A stretch of 13,449 nt of DNA from DAOUFU01 sp034429275 (GTDB lineage Bacteria; Chloroflexota; Anaerolineae; Aggregatilineales; Aggregatilineaceae). The notes under the pieces were generated by a model. It saw only the letters and a list, made by a program, of their open reading frames with translations, searched no databases and was not told the DNA's origin. Below, in pieces: positions 5,523-13,360 of this stretch. A program made the position numbers and the translations under genes. The stretch spans positions 1 through 13,449 of the forward strand of contig DAOUFU010000248.1 of the NCBI GenBank assembly GCA_034429275.1. The letters run 5' to 3'. Every line of letters begins with the position of its first letter. Position 1 is the first letter of the stretch.

Positions 5523-6449
5523 TTAACCAGGAAAAATCTCCATCACCTGTGTGTATTTGGCTGCTCCCGCGCCACCGCTGAAGTTGTAAAGCTGGACATG
5601 CCAGAAACGGTAAAACTTCATGCCGACAGCAAAGGCCAAGACCTGCGGACCCAGCGTGAAATACTTGAGCAGCGGCTTACCCCCCTTGCTCATTTCGATC
5701 ACGGCCTCATAGGTCGTATCTACGGCATCGATCCAATGGGCAGGGTTATGATCATTCAAACGATACATCGCAGACGCATTTTCCGGGCCGGTAATCAGCA
5801 GCGCCACAAAGGGTGCTGGAGACGTTTCTTCACTCGCCTGATACGTGCTGTACACGTCCAACACAAACGAGCCGTCGCGCGGCTGGGTGAATTGCAGGCA
5901 TAAATGGACCTCGGCGGGCTTGCTCACAACCGTCTCTGGTAATCCAACGACCGACGCGCGGCAGTAGCTGGAGCGCAGCAGCGGCACAGCGACCAGGTCA
6001 GAGCCGGGCACGGGGGCAGCCTCAGGATGATCACCCAGTTTGGTTCCTGCCTGAAAACCCAGCCGCTCGCGGCGCAGTTCGGCAGGCAGGGCAGCAATCA
6101 GGCGCTCGAACCCAGTATCTAAATCGAACATGGCGATGTAGTTGTACAACGTCAGATCTTCCGACAGCGGCGTCGCGTCGAGCAGCAAGGGGACGATCGG
6201 CTTGCGTTTGGTGCGCGCCAGTTGAATCTCCTCCGTCACCCACTCGGACTCTTTCGCCTGCTCGGACCATGCCACTACCACGGCGGCAGCCTGTTCCAAA
6301 CCAGCGTGAATGGCTGCCTGCCAGTTTGCGCCGCCGGGAATATCTGCAATGTCTTGCCAGATGACGAAACCAGAGCTACGCAGTCGCTCGGCAACCTTAG
6401 CGACAACGGCTGTATTCTTCCTCGAATAACTTAAAAACACGTGGCTCAT
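5523..6449 (-). CDS. TIR-domain protein with uncharacterised C-terminal domain
   Basis: 308 residues, ATG at 6449. Residues 1-125 are a TIR domain: FLSYSRKN at 5-12, DIADIPGGANW at 33-43, AAVVVAWSEQAKESEWVTEEI at 55-75 with the likely catalytic Glu74 (WVxxE), and PIVPLLLD at 84-91. Many bacterial TIR domains of this type degrade NAD+. Residues about 150-308 look beta-rich (VHLCLQFTQPRDGSFVLDVY, APFVALLITGP, EAVIEMSKGG, VLAFAVGMKFYRFWHVQLYNF) and match no family I recognise. It is not an obvious SAVED or CARF domain. The gene is divergent from cas10 and leads the effector operon. It may be a type III-linked NADase that responds to a nucleotide signal or to the membrane partner, but this is inference. 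An independent TIR defence gene is the alternative. Confidence 0.82.
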   Translation of the reverse strand: MSHVFLSYSRKNTAVVAKVAERLRSSGFVIWQDIADIPGGANWQAAIHAGLEQAAAVVVAWSEQAKESEWVTEEIQLARTKRKPIVPLLLDATPLSEDLTLYNYIAMFDLDTGFERLIAALPAELRRERLGFQAGTKLGDHPEAAPVPGSDLVAVPLLRSSYCRASVVGLPETVVSKPAEVHLCLQFTQPRDGSFVLDVYSTYQASEETSPAPFVALLITGPENASAMYRLNDHNPAHWIDAVDTTYEAVIEMSKGGKPLLKYFTLGPQVLAFAVGMKFYRFWHVQLYNFSGGAGAAKYTQVMEIFPG

Positions 6450-6468
6450 TGTAATAACCCTATCATAT

Positions 6469-6518
6469 CAGACAAAAACTCAACTCGCTTGTCTGTATGT
6501 TACATCATATGTTATAGT
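6469..6518. promoter_or_regulatory. Bidirectional regulatory region between TIR gene and cas10, with inverted repeat and cas10 promoter
   Basis: The 109-nt gap between divergent genes holds a plus-strand promoter candidate: TTGTCT (6489-6494), an 18-nt spacer, then TATAGT (6513-6518; five of six matches). A perfect 7-bp inverted repeat, CAGACAA (6469-6475) and TTGTCTG (6489-6495), overlaps the -35 box. TATGTTA is repeated directly at 6496-6502 and 6508-6514, between the boxes. These could be operator sites for both operons. On the minus strand TATGAT precedes the TIR gene, but no good -35 is seen. Confidence 0.5.
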
Positions 6519-6558
6519 AATGCTATTCGCGGCTCTTCAGTGATCAGGAGCCTCAACT

Positions 6559-8814
6559 ATGCCCCATGACTTTCGGCCTTTACGTTATGCATTGGTGGAT
6601 TACGTTTACCGATGCATGGGCCTTCAATCTTCACGTGAGACCGACTTTGATTTGTCGCCTTTTCAGTTAGGCCGCGCCTCTCAATATGCCTCTGGAACTG
6701 AGCGTGCTCCACTAGAGCTTTTGGCCACCCCTGCGCCAGAGTCTACCCTGGATGAATTGTCTCGATGGATCCGCCGCCAGTCCAGTGGCGATGCTCACGC
6801 TTTGCTGACACAGTGGACCCAATCGAATCTTGATCCTGTTGACAGATTTGAGGCATGGGTTCACCTCTTTCGTCGTACAGTCTCAGCCATGCCCGGTGAA
6901 TGCGGTGAACCCGGTGTTTCACTCTTCCACGAATTCAAGCTGATGAGCGCTATCGCTCATGCGGCAATGATCAACCCCAATAGCCTGGCAGATGGCTTCA
7001 CTCTGATCAGCGGTGATTTCCCTGGAGTGCAGCGCATCATCTATACCATCACCTCAGACAAAGCAGCTAAAGGAGTTCGCGGTCGGTCGTTTTTCCTGCA
7101 ACTACTCGCCGAATGTGTTGTGCGACGTTTGTTGTCCGACCTGGGCGACCTGCCAATCACTAACGCCTTGATGGTGGCTGGCGGCAACTTTGTGTTGCTC
7201 GCACCGGCGTGGATTGACGGCGAACGCGCCGAAGAACGTGTCGCACGGACGACTACCGAGATCAACCATGCGCTATTGGAATGGTTCTCAGGTGATTTGA
7301 TGCTGGCAACTGCTGCTGTAGCGGTTGCTCACAGCAGTTTGCTTGACGGAAAAGCCTTTGGCGATACGTTTAGCACATTGAAAAAACGAGAGGGGTGGCA
7401 CAAGCGGCAACCATTAGCTGATGTCGCGCTGGCCAGCGAGGACGGATGGGAAAAGGTCTTTGATCCGCACGGGCACGGAGGATTGCATGCTTGCGCGATT
7501 TGTCAGCGCGAACCGCTGGCTTCCTGGGAACGCCAACAGGCTGATGCTGAGGGTAGGGATTGGGTTTGTTCGACTTGCCGGCTGTTTGAGAGCCTGGCTG
7601 AGGATCTTGCCAAAACACCTACCCCACTGCTGCTCATTGAACGCGCCATCGATCCTGATGTGCTACCAGATTACAGCAGCGCCCTGTATGCCATTACTGG
7701 CCAGGCGTGCAGCGTCGTAGGCCAGATTCCAGGAGATACGCACAGTCAATCGGTTGTGCTGCAACTGAACAAGATCGATTTTGATCCCCAGCAGGTTGAT
7801 GGTTTTCGCTTGTTGGCTGTACACACACCTATGGTCTCGGAGGCAGATCGGGACTGGATCGTAGCGCATTACCAGGAGGAACCGCCTGAAGATCGCACCA
7901 AATGGCCGGAAGAAGGGGACATACGCGATTTCGAAATGCTCGCGTGCGCGCGAGCCATTGATCATCTTCGGCAAACTGGAAACTGCGTCGCCCCGTCATT
8001 GGCACGATTGGGTGTGCTGCGCATGGATGTCGATGGCCTGGGTGCATTTTTCAAAAACACATTGGATAACGTTCCACTTGCTGTCCGATTAGCCGCCAGT
8101 GATGCGCTCAGCCTGTTTTTTGATGGGTATCTCGGCGAACTTTGCCAACAGTTTGAGGAGCAAAGAGGCCGCCTGGAATCGCTCTACCTGCTTTATGGAG
8201 GCGGAGACGACCTGTTCATCGTAGGGGAATGGGACCAGCTCCCGTATCTGGCGCAACGCATTCGAGATGAGTTCGTAGCCTATGCCGGGCCACAGTTCGG
8301 CATCTCTGCGGGCATTGTATTGATAGACGAAAAGTTCCCATTCTATCGAGCCGCTGACCTGGCAGACCAGGCACTTGAATCGGCCAAGCAATACCGGGTG
8401 GAAGATACGGCTGGGGGCAGACAAAAGGACGCGATTTGTTTCCTGGATACCGTGATGCCGTGGAAAAGCGGCGAAATCTGGGAAATAGTCACCGCTGAGC
8501 ACGAGCGCTTATTGGGTGTCGCGAAAACTGTGGATCGAGGAACCATCACGGGGCACATTTATCGCATCTACACGCGTTGGCGGAAAGACCAACCTCAGGG
8601 GGCAGAGACGAAGGTCTACTATGGTCCCTATATGTGGCTGGCCGCCTACCAAATGTCCCGTCTGGCGAATGAGTACTCTAAGGTGAGCGATGACATCCGG
8701 CATTTCCAGGAATTCTTGCTTCAACCCGACACCATCGCGCTCAGTGGTGTGACTGCCCGGTGGGCCGAATTGGAACGGCGAACGCAAAATATCGGAAAAC
8801 AAGGAGAGGAGTAG
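6559..8814 (+). CDS. csm1: Cas10/Csm1, HD-less, with intact GGDD palm
   Basis: 751 residues, ATG 6559 with AGGAG at 6546-6550. It is the large subunit of the Csm complex and the likely cyclic oligoadenylate synthase. The first palm domain shows SGDFPGVQRIIYTI at 151-164 and KGVRGRSFFLQLL at 171-183. A CxxC pair at C312/C315 and another at C337/C340 form the zinc site. The second palm has LRMDVDGLG at 487-495 and GGDD at 548-551, the cyclase motif. The N-terminus, where the HD nuclease with its HD-containing motif normally lies, shows no HDxxK-like sequence. Single-stranded DNA cutting is therefore doubtful and signalling should dominate. This fits the neighbouring CARF-like protein. Three bases separate it from csm2. 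The coding sequence seems more A+T-rich than the adaptation genes. Confidence 0.95.
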   Translation: MPHDFRPLRYALVDYVYRCMGLQSSRETDFDLSPFQLGRASQYASGTERAPLELLATPAPESTLDELSRWIRRQSSGDAHALLTQWTQSNLDPVDRFEAWVHLFRRTVSAMPGECGEPGVSLFHEFKLMSAIAHAAMINPNSLADGFTLISGDFPGVQRIIYTITSDKAAKGVRGRSFFLQLLAECVVRRLLSDLGDLPITNALMVAGGNFVLLAPAWIDGERAEERVARTTTEINHALLEWFSGDLMLATAAVAVAHSSLLDGKAFGDTFSTLKKREGWHKRQPLADVALASEDGWEKVFDPHGHGGLHACAICQREPLASWERQQADAEGRDWVCSTCRLFESLAEDLAKTPTPLLLIERAIDPDVLPDYSSALYAITGQACSVVGQIPGDTHSQSVVLQLNKIDFDPQQVDGFRLLAVHTPMVSEADRDWIVAHYQEEPPEDRTKWPEEGDIRDFEMLACARAIDHLRQTGNCVAPSLARLGVLRMDVDGLGAFFKNTLDNVPLAVRLAASDALSLFFDGYLGELCQQFEEQRGRLESLYLLYGGGDDLFIVGEWDQLPYLAQRIRDEFVAYAGPQFGISAGIVLIDEKFPFYRAADLADQALESAKQYRVEDTAGGRQKDAICFLDTVMPWKSGEIWEIVTAEHERLLGVAKTVDRGTITGHIYRIYTRWRKDQPQGAETKVYYGPYMWLAAYQMSRLANEYSKVSDDIRHFQEFLLQPDTIALSGVTARWAELERRTQNIGKQGEE

Positions 8815-8817
8815 ATC

Positions 8818-9306
8818 ATGGGGTGGAATCGAGACCAGAGGCGGCAGCAAAACGACCCCTCATTGCCTGTAAACCAACAGGCCGTATGGTCAATCATCGC
8901 TGAAGACAGGCCAGAAGAATTGGTGACTACCGCCAAGACACTCGCAACACATTTGGTGCAGATCGAACTGACCACCAACCAGATACGCAACGTTTTCACG
9001 ACCGCGCGCCAACTTCAAACCAACTGGCTGCGTCCGCGTGAGACCGAAAGCGACGAAGTCACCCGCAAACGCCAGGTCGCACGCCGCCAATTTGTGCTGC
9101 TCAAACCCAAGCTGGCGTATCAGGCAAAACGCACACCTGCGGTGCAGCCCCTGGCTGATTGGCTAGAGGTGGCCATAGATACTGTAACAGAAGCCGGATC
9201 CGACCTGGAGGAATACTACCGTTTTTCGCGATTCATGGAATTCTTCGAGGCAGTGCTGGCGTATCACACGGCATTGGGCGGGAAACAAGAACAGAGGAGC
9301 AGGTAA
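8818..9306 (+). CDS. csm2: Csm2, small subunit of the Csm complex
   Basis: 162 residues, ATG 8818, with GGAG-type ribosome sites at 8802-8811 inside the end of csm1. The protein is helical, with LTTNQIRNVFTTARQLQTNW at its centre and LKPKLAYQAKR further on, the usual Csm2 hallmarks. Csm2 forms the inner filament of the effector along the crRNA-target duplex. Position after csm1 supports the assignment, since the family is poorly conserved. The N-terminal 20 residues are polar and probably disordered. Its stop codon is two bases from the csm3 start. Confidence 0.88.
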   Translation: MGWNRDQRRQQNDPSLPVNQQAVWSIIAEDRPEELVTTAKTLATHLVQIELTTNQIRNVFTTARQLQTNWLRPRETESDEVTRKRQVARRQFVLLKPKLAYQAKRTPAVQPLADWLEVAIDTVTEAGSDLEEYYRFSRFMEFFEAVLAYHTALGGKQEQRSR

Positions 9307-9308
9307 AC

Positions 9309-10136
9309 GTGGAACGCACAGGAAATGAACACATCAGGCTCTATGGGCGCATTTTCCTCGATATGGATATTCGTGCCGTGACCGGCCTGCGCATCGGCGG
9401 CTCACCTGCTACACTGGCGATTGGCAGCCTGGATAATCCGGTCATCCGCAACCCACTCAACCAACAGCCGTACATTCCCGGATCGTCCCTGCGCGGCAAA
9501 ATGCGCAGCCTGTGGGAGAAATCTACCGGGGCCACACAAGATTTCCCTATCCGCAAAGGTAATCCAGCGGTGTACATCCATGCTCCTCAATACCAAAACC
9601 CGGCTGATTATGAAAACGACCCGGTCTGCCGTATTTTTGGCGTTACCGGGGATATGCCCGTTCCCAACCCAACACGCCTGATCGTCCATGACGTGTTTTT
9701 GAGCGATGACAGTGTGGAATTGCTCGAAACCGTCTCGCAAACTGATGAGCCGTTCACCGAAACAAACTGGGAAGCTGCCATTGACCGCATCACCAGTGCT
9801 GCCGTACCCCGCCAGATGGAACGCGTGCCCGCCGGGGCGGTCTTCAGCGGCGCGCGACTGGTGTATTCGCTGTATGGTACGCGCGATCGATCCCTGGACG
9901 AAATCGCATGGTTTTTCGATGTATTGCGCATGTTACGGCTGGTCGAAGACGACTACCTGGGCAGTGCCGGAGCACGTGGTTCGGGGCGAGTGCGCTTCGA
10001 GAACCTTTTGCTGGGCGTACGGGCCACGCGAGATTACGCGCAGGTGCCGGAAGGCTTCCCCATTGAGGCCGTATCTGTCCAGGAATTGTTGGACCAGGAA
10101 GATGACCTCATCGAACGAATCCGGGCTGCGCTCTGA
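9309..10136 (+). CDS. csm3: Csm3, backbone RAMP with target-RNA cleavage residue
   Basis: 275 residues from GTG 9309, supported by AGAGGAG at 9293-9299. The frame is open further upstream, but that part overlaps csm2 and has no ribosome site; the protein fits the family from LYGRIFLDMDIRAVTGLRIGG onward. Typical Csm3 motifs follow: SLDNPVIRNP at 40-49, with Asp42 in the place of the catalytic Asp that cuts target RNA every six nucleotides, and QPYIPGSSLRGKMRSL at 53-68. A Gly-rich stretch (GSAGARGSGRVRFENL) is near the C-terminus. Several copies would line the crRNA. RNA cleavage is expected to be active. Confidence 0.95.
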   Translation: MERTGNEHIRLYGRIFLDMDIRAVTGLRIGGSPATLAIGSLDNPVIRNPLNQQPYIPGSSLRGKMRSLWEKSTGATQDFPIRKGNPAVYIHAPQYQNPADYENDPVCRIFGVTGDMPVPNPTRLIVHDVFLSDDSVELLETVSQTDEPFTETNWEAAIDRITSAAVPRQMERVPAGAVFSGARLVYSLYGTRDRSLDEIAWFFDVLRMLRLVEDDYLGSAGARGSGRVRFENLLLGVRATRDYAQVPEGFPIEAVSVQELLDQEDDLIERIRAAL

Positions 10137-10147
10137 TAGGAGCTATC

Positions 10148-11212
10148 ATGCGTCTGGATATTTTCCACCTGCAAGCCAGGTCCGCATTCCACTTTGGCGA
10201 GCGCGGCGTGGGCATGGAAGAGAGCAGCGATCACGCGCCGTCTGATACCCTGTTCAGCGCGCTGTGTAACACGGTGCGAATCACGGATTCGGTAGAAGCG
10301 CTTGAAGCGATGCTCGATGAGTTTCTGCACAGAAATCCTCCTTTCTTGCTCAGCGGCGGTTTCCCCTATGTCCCTATGGGAGATGGCCTGCTGCGCTTCT
10401 ACCCAGCGCCTGCTTCTCTGGCGGCGCTGGCCATCAGTAAAGAACTCAACCAGCACAAATCGATCGAGGCGCTCGGAAAACTGAGCAAGATCGCCTGGTT
10501 GTCGGAAACGCTATTTTTGCGCTGGCTGGATGGCAATCTGACACAATCATGGCTGGGAGCAAATGCCGTCCTGCTGCGAACGAATCACGCTCTCGTGACT
10601 GTGGACGAGGCAGCCGCCCTGTCCGCTCAGTACGGGCAGCGTGGTGAGCCGCTTCGTCTGTGGGATGTGGACGATGTTCCCCGCGTAGCGGTGGATCGGA
10701 TCACCAATGCCAGTAATGTGTTTCAGGCTGGACGTCTGGCGTTTGTTGCCGGTGGTGGCTTGTGGTGCGCGGCTTGCTGCCTGAACTGGTCTGTGAATGA
10801 CATGTACCGGGTGCTGGGTTGGATGCAAGACAACGGCCTGGGGGGTGAACGCTTCAGCGGATATGGTCAGTTCACAGTCCTGGAAGAGACGGCTTCGCTG
10901 AACGTGCCCGCCCCGGCAGAACGGCCAGGATTCGTCACTTTGTCACATTATTCTCCCGAACCGAGCGAACGGGCGGTGCTGGGCGAACAGGCCGCTTATG
11001 CCCTGATTCCGCGCAGAGGGTGGATGTACAGCCCGGATGGCAGCAACCTGCGCCGCCCGGCAGTGCGCATGATTGCTGCGGGAGGGGTGCTGCACTCGCT
11101 ACCCGATACAGATATCTATGGCAGACTGGCGAACGTCACACCCAGCGCGTTCAACCGCCATCGTGTGTGGCGTTATGGGTATGCCCTCGGCGTTGGCGCG
11201 TTTCTGGCATAG
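10148..11212 (+). CDS. csm4: Csm4, crRNA 5'-tag-binding RAMP
   Basis: 354 residues, ATG 10148 with AGGAG at 10138-10142. The N-terminal RAMP region has FHLQARSAFHFGERG followed by PSDTLFSALC at 31-40, typical of Csm4. The Gly-rich loop GLGGERFSGYGQF at 230-242 is the family signature. Csm4 binds the 8-nt 5' tag of the crRNA and contacts Cas10. Here it would have to accept two tags, AUUGAAAC from array 1 and ACUGAAAC from array 2. The length is in the normal range. The gene lies 11 nt after csm3 and 9 nt before csm5. Confidence 0.93.
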   Translation: MRLDIFHLQARSAFHFGERGVGMEESSDHAPSDTLFSALCNTVRITDSVEALEAMLDEFLHRNPPFLLSGGFPYVPMGDGLLRFYPAPASLAALAISKELNQHKSIEALGKLSKIAWLSETLFLRWLDGNLTQSWLGANAVLLRTNHALVTVDEAAALSAQYGQRGEPLRLWDVDDVPRVAVDRITNASNVFQAGRLAFVAGGGLWCAACCLNWSVNDMYRVLGWMQDNGLGGERFSGYGQFTVLEETASLNVPAPAERPGFVTLSHYSPEPSERAVLGEQAAYALIPRRGWMYSPDGSNLRRPAVRMIAAGGVLHSLPDTDIYGRLANVTPSAFNRHRVWRYGYALGVGAFLA

Positions 11213-11221
11213 GGGGATCAC

Positions 11222-12316
11222 ATGAGTCTGACAACCCACTTCACGGTGACAGTCGAAATCCTCGCGCCAGTGCATATCGGTGATGGAAGCGAACTGCTGC
11301 GCGATATCGACTACGTGGTGCGCCGCGGAAAGACCCTGGTCATCCACCCCAATTTGCTGCTGGATCGCGTGCTCGGTGAGCAGGCGCAGTTCGACGATAC
11401 GCTGGTAGGACGTCCAGTGGGTGAACTGATAGAAATGCTGGAAGCCAGCGGCATCGACGCACACGAGGTGCTGCGTTATCAGATGGACGGCGAGCCGCAA
11501 AATCGTCCCCTGAAAGCCCACGTCAAAGACGTATTTGGACAACCCTATCTCCCTGGCAGCACGGTCAAAGGACTGCTGCGCACCGTCTATCTGTGGGGAT
11601 GGTTCACTGCGAACAAGAAAACACCTGACCTCCAGCGCCTGGGCAAATCTCGCTCATGGGCCGGGCAGACGATTGAACGCGATGTGATGGGTGCTAACCC
11701 CAATCTTGACCTGTTCCGCGCGGTACATGTGAGCGACAGCGAACCTGTCGGATTGGACCGGCTGCGCGTTATTCCCGTCAGCATCTATCCCACCGGCAAG
11801 GGTGGACGAACAGGCGTGGTAGTGGATGTCGAGGCGTTACGCGAGAACACCGCGTTTGAGCTGCGGCTGAGCATCGATGAATATGGTTTCCGGAACCCAC
11901 AGGCCGCAGAGCAACTCGGTTGGGAACCCAGGCGGCGCAGCCTGAACCGCCTGGCACAATTTGGGCGGGCGCTGGGCGGCGTGCGATTGGCCGAGGAAAT
12001 ACAGTACTACAAAGACAAAGGCGGCCCCAATTCCACACTGGGGTTCTACTCACACCTGGTGCAGCGCCACCAACAGCTTGGAGAGGGACAATTTCTGGCG
12101 CAGTTGGGATGGGGCGCGGGCTGGAACAGCAAGACGCTCAATAACCTTCTGACCGCCCAGCCCAACGAATTCGCCCGACTGGTGCAGGATTACCGCCTGT
12201 CGCGCTTTGCTCAAAACTTTCGACCTGGACAGCGTTTTCCTTCCAGTCGTCACCTGGCGCAGCGCGGCGGTCAGTTGCTTCCGGTAGGCTGGGTGTTGGT
12301 GACGGTAAACGGATAG
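11222..12316 (+). CDS. csm5: Csm5, 3'-end capping RAMP
   Basis: 364 residues, ATG 11222, with AGGGGGA at 11211-11217 overlapping the csm4 stop. The N-terminus reads FTVTVEILAPVHIGDGSELL, the usual Csm5 RAMP start, and the conserved QPYLPGSTVKGLLRTVY lies at 107-123. The C-terminal half is helical and includes GWGAGWNSKTL, a common Csm5 feature. Csm5 sits at the crRNA 3' end and helps crRNA trimming by host nucleases. The stop codon is six bases from the cas6 start. Confidence 0.93.
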   Translation: MSLTTHFTVTVEILAPVHIGDGSELLRDIDYVVRRGKTLVIHPNLLLDRVLGEQAQFDDTLVGRPVGELIEMLEASGIDAHEVLRYQMDGEPQNRPLKAHVKDVFGQPYLPGSTVKGLLRTVYLWGWFTANKKTPDLQRLGKSRSWAGQTIERDVMGANPNLDLFRAVHVSDSEPVGLDRLRVIPVSIYPTGKGGRTGVVVDVEALRENTAFELRLSIDEYGFRNPQAAEQLGWEPRRRSLNRLAQFGRALGGVRLAEEIQYYKDKGGPNSTLGFYSHLVQRHQQLGEGQFLAQLGWGAGWNSKTLNNLLTAQPNEFARLVQDYRLSRFAQNFRPGQRFPSSRHLAQRGGQLLPVGWVLVTVNG

Positions 12317-12322
12317 TACCCG

Positions 12323-13192
12323 GTGACCGAACTTGCTGCGGCAGTCCTGACTCTGCGCCCCACGCTCCCCGGCACCCTCCAGCCGTGGAGCGGGCCGTTT
12401 TGGCGTGCGTGGTTCCTCACCCAGGTGGCTCACCACGATCCCGCGCTGGCTGAATCACTGCAAAGTGGTGAGCATGAGCGCCGTCCCTATACGGTTTCGA
12501 GCCTGATGCATTCCGGGCGACCCGGCGGGCGCACGCTCGATGTCCATCCCAGCCAATCGTACTCTGTCCGAATCACCACCCTTAGCTCCGCATTGACGCA
12601 CGTCCTGCTGAATGATTTGCTGCCGTCACTGCCCGATACGGCCATCGAGTCGGAGGGGATGATCTGGCGCGTCGAGCACGCCACATCTCAGGATCATCCG
12701 TGGGCCAACACGACAACCGATGCCGGGCTGGTCCAGGCACACACCCTGACTACGGACGCACTGCCGCGCGCGGTGACGCTGCGATTCGCCAGCCCGACCA
12801 CCTTTCGCGGGCCGCAAGGACTGCTGACTCCTTTTCCCTTGCCCGCGATGGTCTTTGGCAGCTTGCTGGATCACTGGAATACGTTCAATGATGTGCAGCT
12901 TCATCCTGACACGCGCCGCTTTGCCGACGCGTGCATCGAGGCGCGGCGCATCCGCCTGCGGTCGGATACGGTCGCGCTGGCCCTGGGCGAGCACACCGCA
13001 CTGATCGCGGGCTTTCGGGGGACCTGCCGGTATGCGCTGCTGCGCGCTGACCGCTACTGGATAGGCATTGTGCAAACCCTGGCCGCGTATGCGTTTTATG
13101 CGGGGGTCGGGCTGCATACCACGATGGGCATGGGACAAACCCAGATGCTTCCCCCACCCGTGCCGGTGTCACAAACTCCAGAGGCCCATTAG
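12323..13192 (+). CDS. cas6: Cas6 crRNA-processing endoribonuclease
   Basis: 289 residues from GTG 12323; the ribosome site is weak, so it is probably translated by coupling to csm5. Cas6 cuts pre-crRNA at the base of the repeat hairpin, leaving the 8-nt tag. The RAMP C-terminal domain has VTLRFASPTTFR at 151-162, the segment LPAMVFGSLLDHWN around 173-186, and the Gly-rich GVGLHTTMGMGQT at 261-273. The N-terminal part contains RPYTVSSLMHSG, as in Cas6 C-domain (PF10040-type) proteins. The catalytic His cannot be fixed by eye. It must process both repeat types; they share the stem, the UUCG loop and most of the tag but differ in their 5' parts. It is the last gene before the leader of array 2. 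Confidence 0.92.
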   Translation: MTELAAAVLTLRPTLPGTLQPWSGPFWRAWFLTQVAHHDPALAESLQSGEHERRPYTVSSLMHSGRPGGRTLDVHPSQSYSVRITTLSSALTHVLLNDLLPSLPDTAIESEGMIWRVEHATSQDHPWANTTTDAGLVQAHTLTTDALPRAVTLRFASPTTFRGPQGLLTPFPLPAMVFGSLLDHWNTFNDVQLHPDTRRFADACIEARRIRLRSDTVALALGEHTALIAGFRGTCRYALLRADRYWIGIVQTLAAYAFYAGVGLHTTMGMGQTQMLPPPVPVSQTPEAH

Positions 13193-13284
13193 TCGCAACT
13201 CCCCCGGCTTTTTGCGCAGAAAGCGAGTTTCGATTCCGCGCGCCACATCCGTGCCGATCCGGCGGAGTCGCGGTCTGAATGCGC

Positions 13285-13313
13285 TTGCCAGAATGGCCAT
13301 CAAGGGCCATAAT
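13285..13313 (+). promoter_or_regulatory. Promoter in the leader of CRISPR array 2
   Basis: TTGCCA (13285-13290), a 17-nt spacer and CATAAT (13308-13313); each box matches the sigma70 consensus at five of six bases. Transcription would start near 13320 and run into the array at 13361. An imperfectly spaced pair, ATGGCC (13293-13298) and GGCCAT (13305-13310), lies between and over the boxes and could be an operator. This agrees with the direction set by the repeat's tag. Confidence 0.6.
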
Positions 13314-13320
13314 AGATGCA

Positions 13321-13340
13321 TCAGGTCAAAAATGACCTGA
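13321..13340. promoter_or_regulatory. Perfect palindrome in the leader of array 2
   Basis: TCAGGTCA and TGACCTGA flank AAAA, giving an 8-bp inverted repeat. It lies at the predicted transcription start, 20 nt before the first repeat. No T run follows, so it is not an obvious terminator. It could be an operator, a leader element for integration, or a 5' hairpin on the pre-crRNA. No equal element was found in the leader of array 1. Confidence 0.5.
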
Positions 13341-13360
13341 AAAGCGGTTTCGTGGATTAG

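Noticed and set aside
9159..9308. Upstream extension of csm3 within the csm2 gene
   Set aside because: The extra 50 residues match no Csm3 feature and have no ribosome site. GTG 9309 has one at the right distance.
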